Under the pieces are notes generated by a model, which was given only the letters and a program-made list of their open reading frames with translations, was not told where the DNA came from and did not search any database. A stretch of DNA of 64,000 nt from Chryseobacterium wanjuense. GTDB taxonomy: Bacteria > Bacteroidota > Bacteroidia > Flavobacteriales > Weeksellaceae. This document shows, one piece after another, positions 51,819-60,369 of this stretch. Each line of letters starts with the position of its first letter. Within the stretch, counting starts at the first letter, position 1. The position numbers and the translations under genes were made by a program. The stretch spans positions 744,001 through 808,000 of the forward strand of contig NZ_FOIU01000001.1 of the NCBI RefSeq assembly GCF_900111495.1, given 5' to 3'.

Positions 51819-52241
51819 ATGACCCCACAGAAAAAACAGCTCATCACCGATAGTTTCAGCCGTTCCGAAACCTTAAAATTCTACAAAGCCGAACTTTTAG
51901 AAGTTGAAACAGACTTTATTTCCATGAAAATTCCGAAAATGGATGTAATGACCAGAAAAGCAGGAATGTTCAACGGTGCAATGATTGCTTCTTTGGTGGA
52001 TGTTTCGTCGGGATATGCAGCGGTAAGTCATTATGATGAAGATTGTTATGTTGTGACAGTGGAATTGAAAGTCAATTATTTAAGGCCTGCGATGGGCGAT
52101 GCGTTGGTTTCCAAATCGTATGTGGTAAAAGGTGGTGCGAAAATCAGTGTGATCAGAACGGAAATTTATACCGTTGACGAAAACAGCGGATCGGAAAGTC
52201 ATGTGGCAACTTCTTTGGTAACGATGATGAAGATAAAATAA
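51819..52241 (+). CDS. PaaI/YdiI-type hotdog thioesterase
   Basis: 140 residues. MTRKAGMFNGAMIASLVDVS is the hotdog helix region with an Asp in the position of the PaaI catalytic residue; VTVELKVNYLRPAMGDALVS is the central strand with the usual ELKVNYLRPA signature. It hydrolyses acyl-CoA thioesters; the substrate is unknown. It is monocistronic. Confidence 0.85.
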   Translation: MTPQKKQLITDSFSRSETLKFYKAELLEVETDFISMKIPKMDVMTRKAGMFNGAMIASLVDVSSGYAAVSHYDEDCYVVTVELKVNYLRPAMGDALVSKSYVVKGGAKISVIRTEIYTVDENSGSESHVATSLVTMMKIK

Positions 52242-52493
52242 GAAATAAGAAATTTTCTTCTTAAAATTGGTGTTATTTTACTGGTTTTTAGAATCTCATG
52301 TTTTTTAAGAATGTATGAATTTTAAGTAAAAAATTAATCTTTTTTGCTTGGATATCAAGTTGTTTTATTGAATTCTGTAGATCATGCAGAATTTATTTTT
52401 TTGTTGGAAAATACTGGGTTTTATTCATAGATTTACTCCGATCGACTGGGTAAAAATTAACATAATATTAATCCTGGAGAAATTTATTATAAA

Positions 52494-52501
52494 TACTTTT
52501 G
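52494..52501 (+). promoter_or_regulatory. Putative -7 box TACTTTTG for the ECF sigma gene
   Basis: Exact match to TAnnTTTG, 22 bases before the ATG at 52524. A -33 TTG at normal spacing is not clear. Confidence 0.45.
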
Positions 52502-52523
52502 CGCAGTTGTTTATCAAAACACA

Positions 52524-53003
52524 ATGATGGAACAATTCAAAGCTATATATTCCGAATACAAACACAGAGTTTACTTCTTTGTGAAAAAATACGTCCAGAG
52601 AGATGAGGATGTAGAAGATATTGTGCAGGATATTTTTGTACATATCTGGAAATATGCCGAAAAAAATAATTCTAAAGTTCCTCTCGAAGCCATTATTTTT
52701 AAGACCTGCAAACAGGAAGTAGCCAATTTTTACCGTAAAAATAAAATGATCATGGTTTCCTCTGACAATATTGTTAATGTTGATGAAGATGAGACAATCG
52801 ATGAAATTTTCACGGAAGAACAGATTTCTCAGATAGAAGCTTTACTCGATAAATTACCCCAGCAGACCAAAAAACTGTTTATTCAGAATAAAATTGAAAA
52901 TCTCAGCTACTCACAATTAGCTAAAGAAAATAATATTTCCAAAACTGCTATCGGCAAACAGATCAACAAGGCTATCAGCTTTTTAAAGGTAAATCTGCAG
53001 TAA
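52524..53003 (+). CDS. ECF-type RNA polymerase sigma factor (FecI-like)
   Basis: 159 residues. Region 2: YKHRVYFFVKKYVQRDEDVE then DIVQDIFVHIWKYAEK. Region 4: IEALLDKLPQQTKKLFIQNK and YSQLAKENNISKTAIGKQIN. It stands first in a set with a FecR-like anti-sigma factor, SusC with STN domain, SusD and a phosphodiesterase. In such sets the sigma factor is released when the outer-membrane receptor binds its substrate. ATG codons at 52524 and 52527 are both possible. Confidence 0.93.
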   Translation: MMEQFKAIYSEYKHRVYFFVKKYVQRDEDVEDIVQDIFVHIWKYAEKNNSKVPLEAIIFKTCKQEVANFYRKNKMIMVSSDNIVNVDEDETIDEIFTEEQISQIEALLDKLPQQTKKLFIQNKIENLSYSQLAKENNISKTAIGKQINKAISFLKVNLQ

Positions 53004-53110
53004 TTTTTCCTCACTTTTAATATGAACGGAATGTTAAATCTTACACAATAAGGTTTACGATTTTGCATTTCCGCGTATTCTCTTTAAAAGACTTTTTTGT
53101 CATCGCAAAT

Positions 53111-53932
53111 ATGAATTCGGAAAAAGATTTTGAAGAAACCTGGAAAGAAACCAGCAAAGGGCAAAACACGATTGATGATATCACAGACAAACGAATCTGG
53201 GATGGAATCAATCATAAAATTAAAAAGAAAAAATCCGGCAGGAAACTGTATTGGATAGCTGCCGTTTTGGTACCTCTTTTTGCATTAATGCTGATTTTCA
53301 AACCTTCTGAGGATTCAAAAAGAAACCTTGAGGCAAAATATGTTTTTGAAACATTCGGCGTGAAAAAAAACTTCAAACTTCCGGATGGAAGCTGGGTAGA
53401 GCTTGAGCCTAACAGTAAACTTACCCTCAGTGAAAAGTTTGGAGAAAAAAACAGGGAAGTGATGTTTGCGGGACAGGGAAGATTCAATGTAGCCAAAGAC
53501 AAAACGAAACCTTTCAGAATTAATGCGGGAGAGTTTTTTGTACAGGTTTTGGGAACACAGTTTTTCCTGGACCAGAGATCTGAGGAGAAAAAAGTGGAAT
53601 TATTCGAAGGAAAAGTAAAAGTGGAACATGCCGATAAAATAACCTATCTGCTTCCAAAAGAAATCTGGAGAACCGACGAAAAAAACGGGGACTTCCATTT
53701 TTATACCCCGGAAAAACAGAAAGATTTTACTTTCACGAATATTAATTATTCCGAGGCTATAAAGCAGCTGGAAGAAACCTATGACATCAAAATTGTATAT
53801 CCTGCTGAGTTTAAAAATAAAAAAGTAAGCGGTGCATTTACAGGAAATCTTAATGAAGTTGTATCTGTAATCAGTTTCCCGTTCAGTTTAAAGGCAGAAA
53901 AAATTAACGAAAAAGAAATAATATTAAAATAA
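53111..53932 (+). CDS. FecR-like anti-sigma factor
   Basis: 273 residues from the ATG at 53111; the frame begins at 53063 on TTG. One membrane helix (LYWIAAVLVPLFALMLIF, residues about 45-62), then the periplasmic FecR domain (NFKLPDGSWVELEPNSKLTL, EVMFAGQGRFNVAKDKTKPF, VQVLGTQFFLDQRSEEKKVE) and a C-terminal DUF4974-like STN-related domain (FTNINYSEAIKQLEETYDIK). It holds the sigma factor at the membrane and receives the signal from the STN domain of the receptor. Typical neighbour order. Confidence 0.92.
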   Translation: MNSEKDFEETWKETSKGQNTIDDITDKRIWDGINHKIKKKKSGRKLYWIAAVLVPLFALMLIFKPSEDSKRNLEAKYVFETFGVKKNFKLPDGSWVELEPNSKLTLSEKFGEKNREVMFAGQGRFNVAKDKTKPFRINAGEFFVQVLGTQFFLDQRSEEKKVELFEGKVKVEHADKITYLLPKEIWRTDEKNGDFHFYTPEKQKDFTFTNINYSEAIKQLEETYDIKIVYPAEFKNKKVSGAFTGNLNEVVSVISFPFSLKAEKINEKEIILK

Positions 53933-54018
53933 AACAGCACCGATATTGGCGTATCGATGCTGGGATTAATTCATTGAAAACAGGTTAAAAAGTTTAATAA
54001 ATTAACATTTGCGAATTT

Positions 54019-57000
54019 ATGAAAAAAACGGCAATTAGTATTGCTATGCTTGGGATTTTGTGCTCATCACAGGTCATTCTGGCATCGGAAATACATACTC
54101 ACTTACAATCTTCTTACACCGCAGGCATGCCGCTCACAAAAGTGTTGGAAAAGCTGAGTAAAACTACAAAAACACAGTTTTTTTATTCGGTTTCGGATCT
54201 TCAGGATATTCTTGTAGACGACAAAAAAATTGATTACAAATCTTTACGACAGACTTTATCGTATTTACAAAAAAATTACCCGATCGAGTTTAATGTTCAG
54301 AACAATATCGTTTCCGCAAGAAGAACGGCCGACAAAAAGATCGTGATGAACGATGTCATGAGCAAAACCTTTGCTCCCAAAACCGACACCATTCACGAAA
54401 AAGAAAAAAAGATCGATGAAGTAGTTTTGATCGGTTATGGAAAACAAAATAAAAAAGATATCTCAGGTGCCATCGCATCCATCGGAGAAAAAGAGCTGAA
54501 AAGTGTGGCTTCCGGAAACTTTGGAGATATGATTGCCGGAAAAGCTACGGGAATTCAGGTGGCACAATCCAACGCAACTCCGGGTGCATCACCTACGATC
54601 CGGGTGCGTGGTATTGGAACATTGACGGCAGGTGCGAATCCTCTTATCGTTGTAGACGGATTTCCCCTTACAGAAGGCACAAACCTTAATTCAATCGATC
54701 CCAATTCCATTGCGACCATAGACATTCTTAAAGATGCTGCTTCTACTGCAATTTACGGCTCAAGGGGAGCAAACGGAGTGATTTTAATTCAGACCAAAGA
54801 AGGAAAAAAAGGCAAGCTGGAATATACACTGGATTCGTATTATGGCATTCAAATGAGAAGCGACAACGAAAAATTTGTCAATGCCTACGACATGGCCACT
54901 TATATGAAAGAAGCCAGAGATAACAATTATCTCTCCAAAGGTTCCAACAGAAGTGCTTCCGATGATAATGCAACGAGAATAGGAAAAGGAGCTTCTTTGA
55001 GAGAGTTAATTCCCGATTATCTGGTTCCCTATTTAAATAAACAGCCCGGACTTATCGATACAGATTGGTACAATACAGTATTGAAGCCTGCTCCGATCAG
55101 TAATACAGCCTTAAATATTTTAGGAGGAACCGAGAAAACCAAGTTTGCTTTCACAGGAAGTTATTTAAATCAGAAAGGATTATTGATAGGAACCGGCTAC
55201 GAAAAATATTCAGGGAATATCAATTTGGTTACCAATATTTCAGATAAGCTAAAATTTGGGGTTTCCATGAGTCCTTCTTATTCGAAGGGTGAACTTTTTG
55301 ACATGGTAAATGGCGGAAGAACGTACAACCTGCTGCAGATGGCAACGACGATGTATCCTTTCTTTGCGCCGAGAGATGCCAGCGGAAACCTGATCATTTC
55401 ACAACAGATAAAAGCAAATATCCCGTATGACGGAGCCTTGGTGGAAAATCCTGTTGCGGTGGCAGAGATGACCAAAAGGAAATATACGATGTTTAAAACT
55501 TTCGGAAATATTTTCGGAGAGTGGAATTTCCTGAAAGATTTCAGATATAAAGTTTCAGCAGGCGGCGATTACACAAGTTATGAATACAATTTCTTCGATC
55601 CTTCTACAGTCGGAAGCTACAGGACGGCTGCTCCCGATGCTACCACAGCAAGCAGAACGGAATACATTACAAAAAATTATTTGATTGAAAATTTACTGAC
55701 TTTTGATAAAAGATTGGAAAAACATTCATTTAATGTCATTGCGGGACAATCGTTCCAGAAAGAACAGTCGAATCAGGTGACAACCCTGGCTGCCAATTTT
55801 CCGGACAACAGCCTGACCAATATCTCGGGCGGAACTTCCTTTAAAATAGATGTTACGGATTATACCTGGGCATTACTTTCGTATTTCGGAAGGTTCAATT
55901 ATAGCTACGACAGCAAATATAGCGTGATGGCTTCTTACCGACGAGACGGCTCATCCAGATTTGGAGTGAATACGAAATGGGGTAATTTCTACGCATTATC
56001 ACTAGCCTGGACTTTAAGTAATGAAAGCTTTTTTCCTAAAAATAAATTCTTAGATCCGTTAAAATTTAGATTCAGTTTAGGAACCAACGGGAATAACCAG
56101 ATTCCGAATTTTGGGGCAATTTCTTTAATGACGCAGGAAAATTATGTTTTTGGAGGAGTTTTAGCACCGGGATACAGGGCTTTCACTGCTCCGAATGCTG
56201 ATCTTTCTTGGGAAAAGTCGGAATCTACCAACTTTGGGGTAGACTTCGGATTGTTTAATAAATATGTAAATGTTTCAGCCGATTATTATATTTTAAACAG
56301 AAAAGGTCTTTTGCTGGATGTTCCGGTGCCGCAGCAGTCGGGATATTCTACTTCATTGCAGAATATCGGGGCAATTAGAAATCAGGGACTGGAGCTTCAG
56401 GTATCTTTAAGACCTGTCCGTTTCGGGGAAAATCTTGAATATTCTAATAATTTCAGCTTCTCTGCGAATACGAATAAAGTGCTGGCTTTGGCAAATAATC
56501 AGACTCAGATTGTGGCAGGAGCCAATAATTTTGCAGTGACAAAAGTAGGCGGTTCCATCGCCGAAATGTACGGTTATAATATTCTCGGGATCTACAAAAC
56601 TCAGGCAGAAATCGATAACAGTCCGCACATTGCAGGAACTTTGGTAGGAGATTACATTATGGAAGATCTTAACAAAGACGGAAAGATAGATGCCAACGAT
56701 AAAAAGAGCTTTGGATCGGGAATTCCGAAATATGTAATGGGTTTTACCAACTCATTTAAATATAAAAACTTTGAATTAAATTTTACATTATACAGCGAAT
56801 TAGGAAGAAAAATCTACAATGGAGATCAGGTAAGCATTACGGAATCGGGGGAAGGTTTTGGTATTGCCAATCAGTATTATTTTGATAACAGATACAATCC
56901 GGTAACCAACCCAAACGGAACTTACGCGATGCCCAACATGAACTTTTCAAACAACAGAAAAGAAGCCAGAACATCAAATATTTTCTTTAAAAATGGAGAC

Positions 57001-57234
57001 TATGTGAGATTAAGATCATTAAGATTAGCTTATAATTTACCCGAAAGTTTATTATCAGCTTTAAAAATAAGATCGATTCAGCTGTATTTTATTGGAAACA
57101 ATCTGCTGACATTTACTTCGTATAAAGGTCAAAATCTTGATGCCAATTCGGATACCATCCTTACACAAGGCTACGACAACGGGTATTATCCTGTTGCGAG
57201 AACGTATTCTTTCGGAATGAATATGAAATTTTAA
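54019..57234 (+). CDS. SusC/RagA TonB-linked outer-membrane transporter with STN domain
   Basis: 1071 residues. Signal peptide (about residues 1-22), STN signalling domain at about 28-95 (GMPLTKVLEKLSKTTKTQFF, VQNNIVSARR), then a TonB-box/SusC start KIDEVVLIGYGKQNKKDISG and plug blocks GKATGIQVAQSNATPGASPT, IRVRGIGTLTAGANPLIVVD, SIATIDILKDAASTAIYGSR and GANGVILIQTKEGKKG. A barrel follows to the final Phe (MNMKF). The STN domain shows that it also signals to the FecR-like protein. With SusD it forms the pedal-bin importer for a glycan or organic phosphodiester. Confidence 0.95.
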   Translation: MKKTAISIAMLGILCSSQVILASEIHTHLQSSYTAGMPLTKVLEKLSKTTKTQFFYSVSDLQDILVDDKKIDYKSLRQTLSYLQKNYPIEFNVQNNIVSARRTADKKIVMNDVMSKTFAPKTDTIHEKEKKIDEVVLIGYGKQNKKDISGAIASIGEKELKSVASGNFGDMIAGKATGIQVAQSNATPGASPTIRVRGIGTLTAGANPLIVVDGFPLTEGTNLNSIDPNSIATIDILKDAASTAIYGSRGANGVILIQTKEGKKGKLEYTLDSYYGIQMRSDNEKFVNAYDMATYMKEARDNNYLSKGSNRSASDDNATRIGKGASLRELIPDYLVPYLNKQPGLIDTDWYNTVLKPAPISNTALNILGGTEKTKFAFTGSYLNQKGLLIGTGYEKYSGNINLVTNISDKLKFGVSMSPSYSKGELFDMVNGGRTYNLLQMATTMYPFFAPRDASGNLIISQQIKANIPYDGALVENPVAVAEMTKRKYTMFKTFGNIFGEWNFLKDFRYKVSAGGDYTSYEYNFFDPSTVGSYRTAAPDATTASRTEYITKNYLIENLLTFDKRLEKHSFNVIAGQSFQKEQSNQVTTLAANFPDNSLTNISGGTSFKIDVTDYTWALLSYFGRFNYSYDSKYSVMASYRRDGSSRFGVNTKWGNFYALSLAWTLSNESFFPKNKFLDPLKFRFSLGTNGNNQIPNFGAISLMTQENYVFGGVLAPGYRAFTAPNADLSWEKSESTNFGVDFGLFNKYVNVSADYYILNRKGLLLDVPVPQQSGYSTSLQNIGAIRNQGLELQVSLRPVRFGENLEYSNNFSFSANTNKVLALANNQTQIVAGANNFAVTKVGGSIAEMYGYNILGIYKTQAEIDNSPHIAGTLVGDYIMEDLNKDGKIDANDKKSFGSGIPKYVMGFTNSFKYKNFELNFTLYSELGRKIYNGDQVSITESGEGFGIANQYYFDNRYNPVTNPNGTYAMPNMNFSNNRKEARTSNIFFKNGDYVRLRSLRLAYNLPESLLSALKIRSIQLYFIGNNLLTFTSYKGQNLDANSDTILTQGYDNGYYPVARTYSFGMNMKF

Positions 57235-57262
57235 ACCAAATCCAACCTTTAAATTGACAACA

Positions 57263-58660
57263 ATGAAAAGAATATACATACCATTACTTTCAATATTTTT
57301 ATTGCAATCTTGCTCGTCAGATGTTCTGGATACCTATCCTGAAACCATCAAGCAGACGGCTAATTTTTACCAGGATCAGGCGCAGCTCGAGCAGGGCGTA
57401 AACTCTGTCTACGGATCTTTGCAGTACAACGGGCAGTATCAATTGGCCATGCTGGCAATCGGGGAAATTCCTTCAGACAATACTTATGATGAGGTTCCTG
57501 CAAACGATAGTTTTACTTATGGTGAGTTCGATTTTTTTACCATTCAGCCCAATAATTCTTTGATTTCAAATACTTGGAGAGATCACTATATAGGAATTCA
57601 GCAGGCGAATATCGTGTTAAACAGAATCGGCGCTGTTCCAATGGATCAGAATCTTAAAAACAGCCGTATCGGAGAAGTGAAATTCTTAAGGGCATTAATG
57701 TATTTTGATCTGGTAAGGATTTTCGGAGACGTTCCTTTGGTAACGAAGGAAACCACCAATGTAAATGAATACTTCGGGCAGGGAAGAACGCCGGTCGAAA
57801 CCGTTTATACCTTCATAGAATCGGAATTAAAAGAATCATTAAATCTACTTCCGGCAACACAATCTCAAAAGGGGAGGGTAACGAAAGGTGCAGCTTTAGG
57901 AATTTTGGCTAAAGTATTAATTACCAGAAATAAATTCAGTGAAGCTCTGCCATATCTTCAGCAGGTGGAAACTTTGGGATACAGCCTTTTACCGGATGTT
58001 ACAAAGATTTTTGATGTGACCAATAAAAACAATGCCGAGATTATTTTCGATGTTCAGTTTGCATCGGGATTGAATGGAAATACAGAAGGAAGTCAGGCGT
58101 ACCAGATGTTCAGCCCGTCAGGTTTTGTATCGGGAGCGAAAGGTCATAACCTGCCTACAAAACAGGTTTACAACATTTTTACGGCAGGAGATACAAGAAG
58201 AGATGCTTACATCGGCCTTACTCCGAATGGCATTCCGTATACCAAAAAACTGTCGAAACCTACCACAGCACCGGCCGATGGAGGCAGTAATATTGTGGTG
58301 CTGCGTCTGGCGGAAGTTTATCTTTTGATGGCAGAATGTTATGCTCAGACCAATGACTTTACCAATGCCAATTTATATTTAAATAAAATTAAAACCAGGG
58401 CGGGAATTTCTACCGTAAATCTTTCCGGACAGGCTTTGCTGGACGAGATCGATCTTGAAAGAAGAAAAGAGCTTGTAGGAGAAGGACACAGATGGTTTGA
58501 TCTGGTAAGAACGGGTAAGGCGATTTCGGTAATGACCACTTATTTCCAAAATACGCCGGGGTATAATACCGCGACCATCAAAAGTTACAATTTACTGATG
58601 CCGGTTCCTCAGGATCAGGTGAATACAGATCCTTCGATCAAACAAAATCCCGGATATTAA
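57263..58660 (+). CDS. SusD/RagB outer-membrane lipoprotein
   Basis: 465 residues from the ATG at 57263 (a TTG at 57254 would add three residues). The lipoprotein signal MKRIYIPLLSIFLLQSC has the acylated Cys at residue 17. SusD blocks are YQDQAQLEQGVNSVYGSLQY, RIGEVKFLRALMYFDLVRIF with GDVPLVT, the tetratricopeptide helices (KGAALGILAKVLITRNKFSE) and the C-terminal ERRKELVGEGHRWFDLVRTG. It binds the substrate and lids the SusC channel. Gap to SusC 28 bases, to the phosphodiesterase 17 bases. Confidence 0.95.
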   Translation: MKRIYIPLLSIFLLQSCSSDVLDTYPETIKQTANFYQDQAQLEQGVNSVYGSLQYNGQYQLAMLAIGEIPSDNTYDEVPANDSFTYGEFDFFTIQPNNSLISNTWRDHYIGIQQANIVLNRIGAVPMDQNLKNSRIGEVKFLRALMYFDLVRIFGDVPLVTKETTNVNEYFGQGRTPVETVYTFIESELKESLNLLPATQSQKGRVTKGAALGILAKVLITRNKFSEALPYLQQVETLGYSLLPDVTKIFDVTNKNNAEIIFDVQFASGLNGNTEGSQAYQMFSPSGFVSGAKGHNLPTKQVYNIFTAGDTRRDAYIGLTPNGIPYTKKLSKPTTAPADGGSNIVVLRLAEVYLLMAECYAQTNDFTNANLYLNKIKTRAGISTVNLSGQALLDEIDLERRKELVGEGHRWFDLVRTGKAISVMTTYFQNTPGYNTATIKSYNLLMPVPQDQVNTDPSIKQNPGY

Positions 58661-58677
58661 TTTTTGAAAATGTAATT

Positions 58678-59571
58678 ATGGAAAATATTTTAAATAAAAA
58701 TAAAAAGCTCTTCATTCTTTTTATATTTTTTATTTCGGTCACGGCATACGCTCAGATTTCCCTGAAAAAATTCCCGGATGATAAGGTAATGGTCGTGGCG
58801 CACCGTGCAGACTGGCGCGAAGCTCCGGAAAACTCTGTAATGGCAGTGAAAAAAGCAATGGAAAAGGGAGTGAATATGGTGGAAATCGATTTGGCTTTAA
58901 CGAAAGATAATGTCTTGGTTTTAATGCACGATTACACCATCGACAGAACCACGACAGGAAAAGGAAAACCGTCGGATTATACGTTGGAAGAGATTAAAAA
59001 ATTCAATCTGCGGGACGGATTGGGAGTGCCAACTCAGATGAAAATTCCGACTTTGGAAGAAATACTGGATATCACGCACGGAAAAATTTTCATTAATCTG
59101 GACAAGGCATTTGATTATTTTGATCTGGTGTATCCGATCCTGAAGAAGAGAAATATGCTGGATGAGGTTCTTTTTAAAGGAACGGCAGGGTATGAAGAAT
59201 TTAATTCAAAATATGGGAAATTCAAGAATGAAATTCACTTTATGCCAATTGTAAGGCTCAGTGAAAATGAAGGTTGGGATAAAATCAATACTTATTTTAA
59301 AAATTATAAAGTTTACGGTTTTGAGCTGACTTTAGGTGCTGATGAAAGCCATTTGATCGATTTCAAAAAAATCATGGAAAAAGGGGCAAGAGTTTGGGTC
59401 AATGCTCTTTGGCCACAACTGAGCGCCGGTCACAATGATGATCTTATCCTCGAAAATCCTAATGCTTACGAATGGTATCTTAAAAATAATATCAATATGA
59501 TTCAGACCGACAGACCGAAAGAATTAATTGAATATTTAAAAAAGACCAAAAAATATTCACCGGATAAATAA
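58678..59571 (+). CDS. Secreted glycerophosphodiester phosphodiesterase
   Basis: 297 residues with signal peptide (KLFILFIFFISVTAYA, cleaved before QISLKK). GDPD motifs: VVAHRADWREAPENSV (HR and E), MVEIDLALTKDN (ExD) and LMHDYTIDRTTTGKG (second catalytic His). WVNALWP and IQTDRPKELIEYL close the barrel. It hydrolyses glycerophosphodiesters to glycerol phosphate and an alcohol in the periplasm. As the only enzyme in the SusCD set it suggests the substrate class. Confidence 0.92.
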   Translation: MENILNKNKKLFILFIFFISVTAYAQISLKKFPDDKVMVVAHRADWREAPENSVMAVKKAMEKGVNMVEIDLALTKDNVLVLMHDYTIDRTTTGKGKPSDYTLEEIKKFNLRDGLGVPTQMKIPTLEEILDITHGKIFINLDKAFDYFDLVYPILKKRNMLDEVLFKGTAGYEEFNSKYGKFKNEIHFMPIVRLSENEGWDKINTYFKNYKVYGFELTLGADESHLIDFKKIMEKGARVWVNALWPQLSAGHNDDLILENPNAYEWYLKNNINMIQTDRPKELIEYLKKTKKYSPDK

Positions 59572-59601
59572 AACAATTTACTTATATTCTTTATACGTTT
59601 A

Positions 59602-59644
59602 GAAAGAGTCATTCGCTGTACGGATGGCTCTTTCGCTTTTTTTA
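59602..59644 (+). terminator. Terminator after the phosphodiesterase gene
   Basis: GAAAGAG...CAT.CG (59602-59615) pairs with CG.ATG.CTCTTTC (59621-59633) with mismatches, followed by a T-run at 59637. Confidence 0.7.
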
Positions 59645-59718
59645 ATTACGTAAAATTCCTTAAAAAAATGGAATGGCTTTTGCACGCTAAAGCTCATAAA
59701 CATTCAAAAAATAAAACT

Positions 59719-60063
59719 ATGAACTTAATTATTCGACTGCTTGTCACTGCCATTGTCGCGTATCTCTTAACAAAAATTTTACCGGGAGTACATTTTGAAG
59801 GATTTTCAGGAGCAATCATTTTTGCGATTGTATTGGGTATTTTAAACCTAATTCTTAAGCCTATTTTAAGTATTTTGGGCTTGCCTTTAACGATCATTAC
59901 GCTGGGATTATTTGCATTGGTCATCAATGCGGTCATTATTCTGATTGCGGATTATTTCATCGACAGTATGAAGGTAGATGGCTTCTGGTGGGCGTTGATT
60001 TTCAGTGTTTTACTTTCAATTATTACGTCACTCGCCAATTCAATGTTCTCGGATGGAGATTAA
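59719..60063 (+). CDS. Phage-holin-4 (PF04020)-type small membrane protein
   Basis: 114 residues from the ATG at 59719 (MNLIIRLLVTAIVAYLLTKI); a longer frame from 59668 has an improbable head. Four membrane helices: residues about 3-22, 28-45 (GAIIFAIVLGILNLILKPIL), 53-75 (LPLTIITLGLFALVINAVII) and 90-107. The family is widespread in bacteria and called 'phage holin family' by databases; there is no phage context here. Function unknown. Confidence 0.85.
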   Translation: MNLIIRLLVTAIVAYLLTKILPGVHFEGFSGAIIFAIVLGILNLILKPILSILGLPLTIITLGLFALVINAVIILIADYFIDSMKVDGFWWALIFSVLLSIITSLANSMFSDGD

Positions 60064-60092
60064 ATTGTAAAAGTTAAATTCATATATCTTTG

Positions 60093-60128
60093 AATTCGTC
60101 AGTCATTTTTTGATTGGCGAATTTTTTT
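60093..60128 (+). terminator. Terminator after the small membrane protein
   Basis: AATTCGTCAGTCA (60093-60105) pairs with TGATTGGCGAATT (60111-60123) with two G-U pairs, followed by T-run. Confidence 0.8.
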
Positions 60129-60178
60129 AATCATAAAGTATTATTTTTTAGTATATTAAAAGCATATAGTATCAGAGC

Positions 60179-60203
60179 TGTCATCCTGAGCGGAGTCGAA
60201 GGA
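60179..60203. repeat. REP-like element, single copy
   Basis: TGTCATCCTGAGCGGAGTCG then AAGGA; shares the GAGCGGAGTCGAAG core with the inverted pair at 51523-51624. Confidence 0.7.
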
Positions 60204-60290
60204 TTTTATAAGCATCAACGAAAAATCTAAAATTATTCCACTTCCAAAAACATTTATATCATTTGTATTTAAAAAACAAAACTTAAATAT

Positions 60291-60298
60291 TAACTTTG
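60291..60298 (+). promoter_or_regulatory. Putative -7 box TAACTTTG for the S9 peptidase gene
   Basis: Exact TAnnTTTG match; TTTG at 60262-60265 stands 25 bases upstream, slightly longer than usual. Leader to the ATG at 60370 about 65 bases. Confidence 0.45.
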
Positions 60299-60369
60299 GC
60301 AATCTTTGAATTAAATAAGAAATATAAAATCACACACTTTTGTATTTCCATAAAAAATTGAACATCAAT

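Larger units (their letters stand above)
60064..60369. other. Intergenic region before the S9 peptidase
   Basis: 306 bases holding a terminator (60093-60128), a REP-like single copy (60179-60203) and a -7 box at 60291. No coding signal. Confidence 0.5.

Noticed and set aside
59719..60063. Phage remnant suggested by the 'phage holin family' protein
   Set aside because: PF04020-type proteins are common chromosomal genes and no other phage gene is near.
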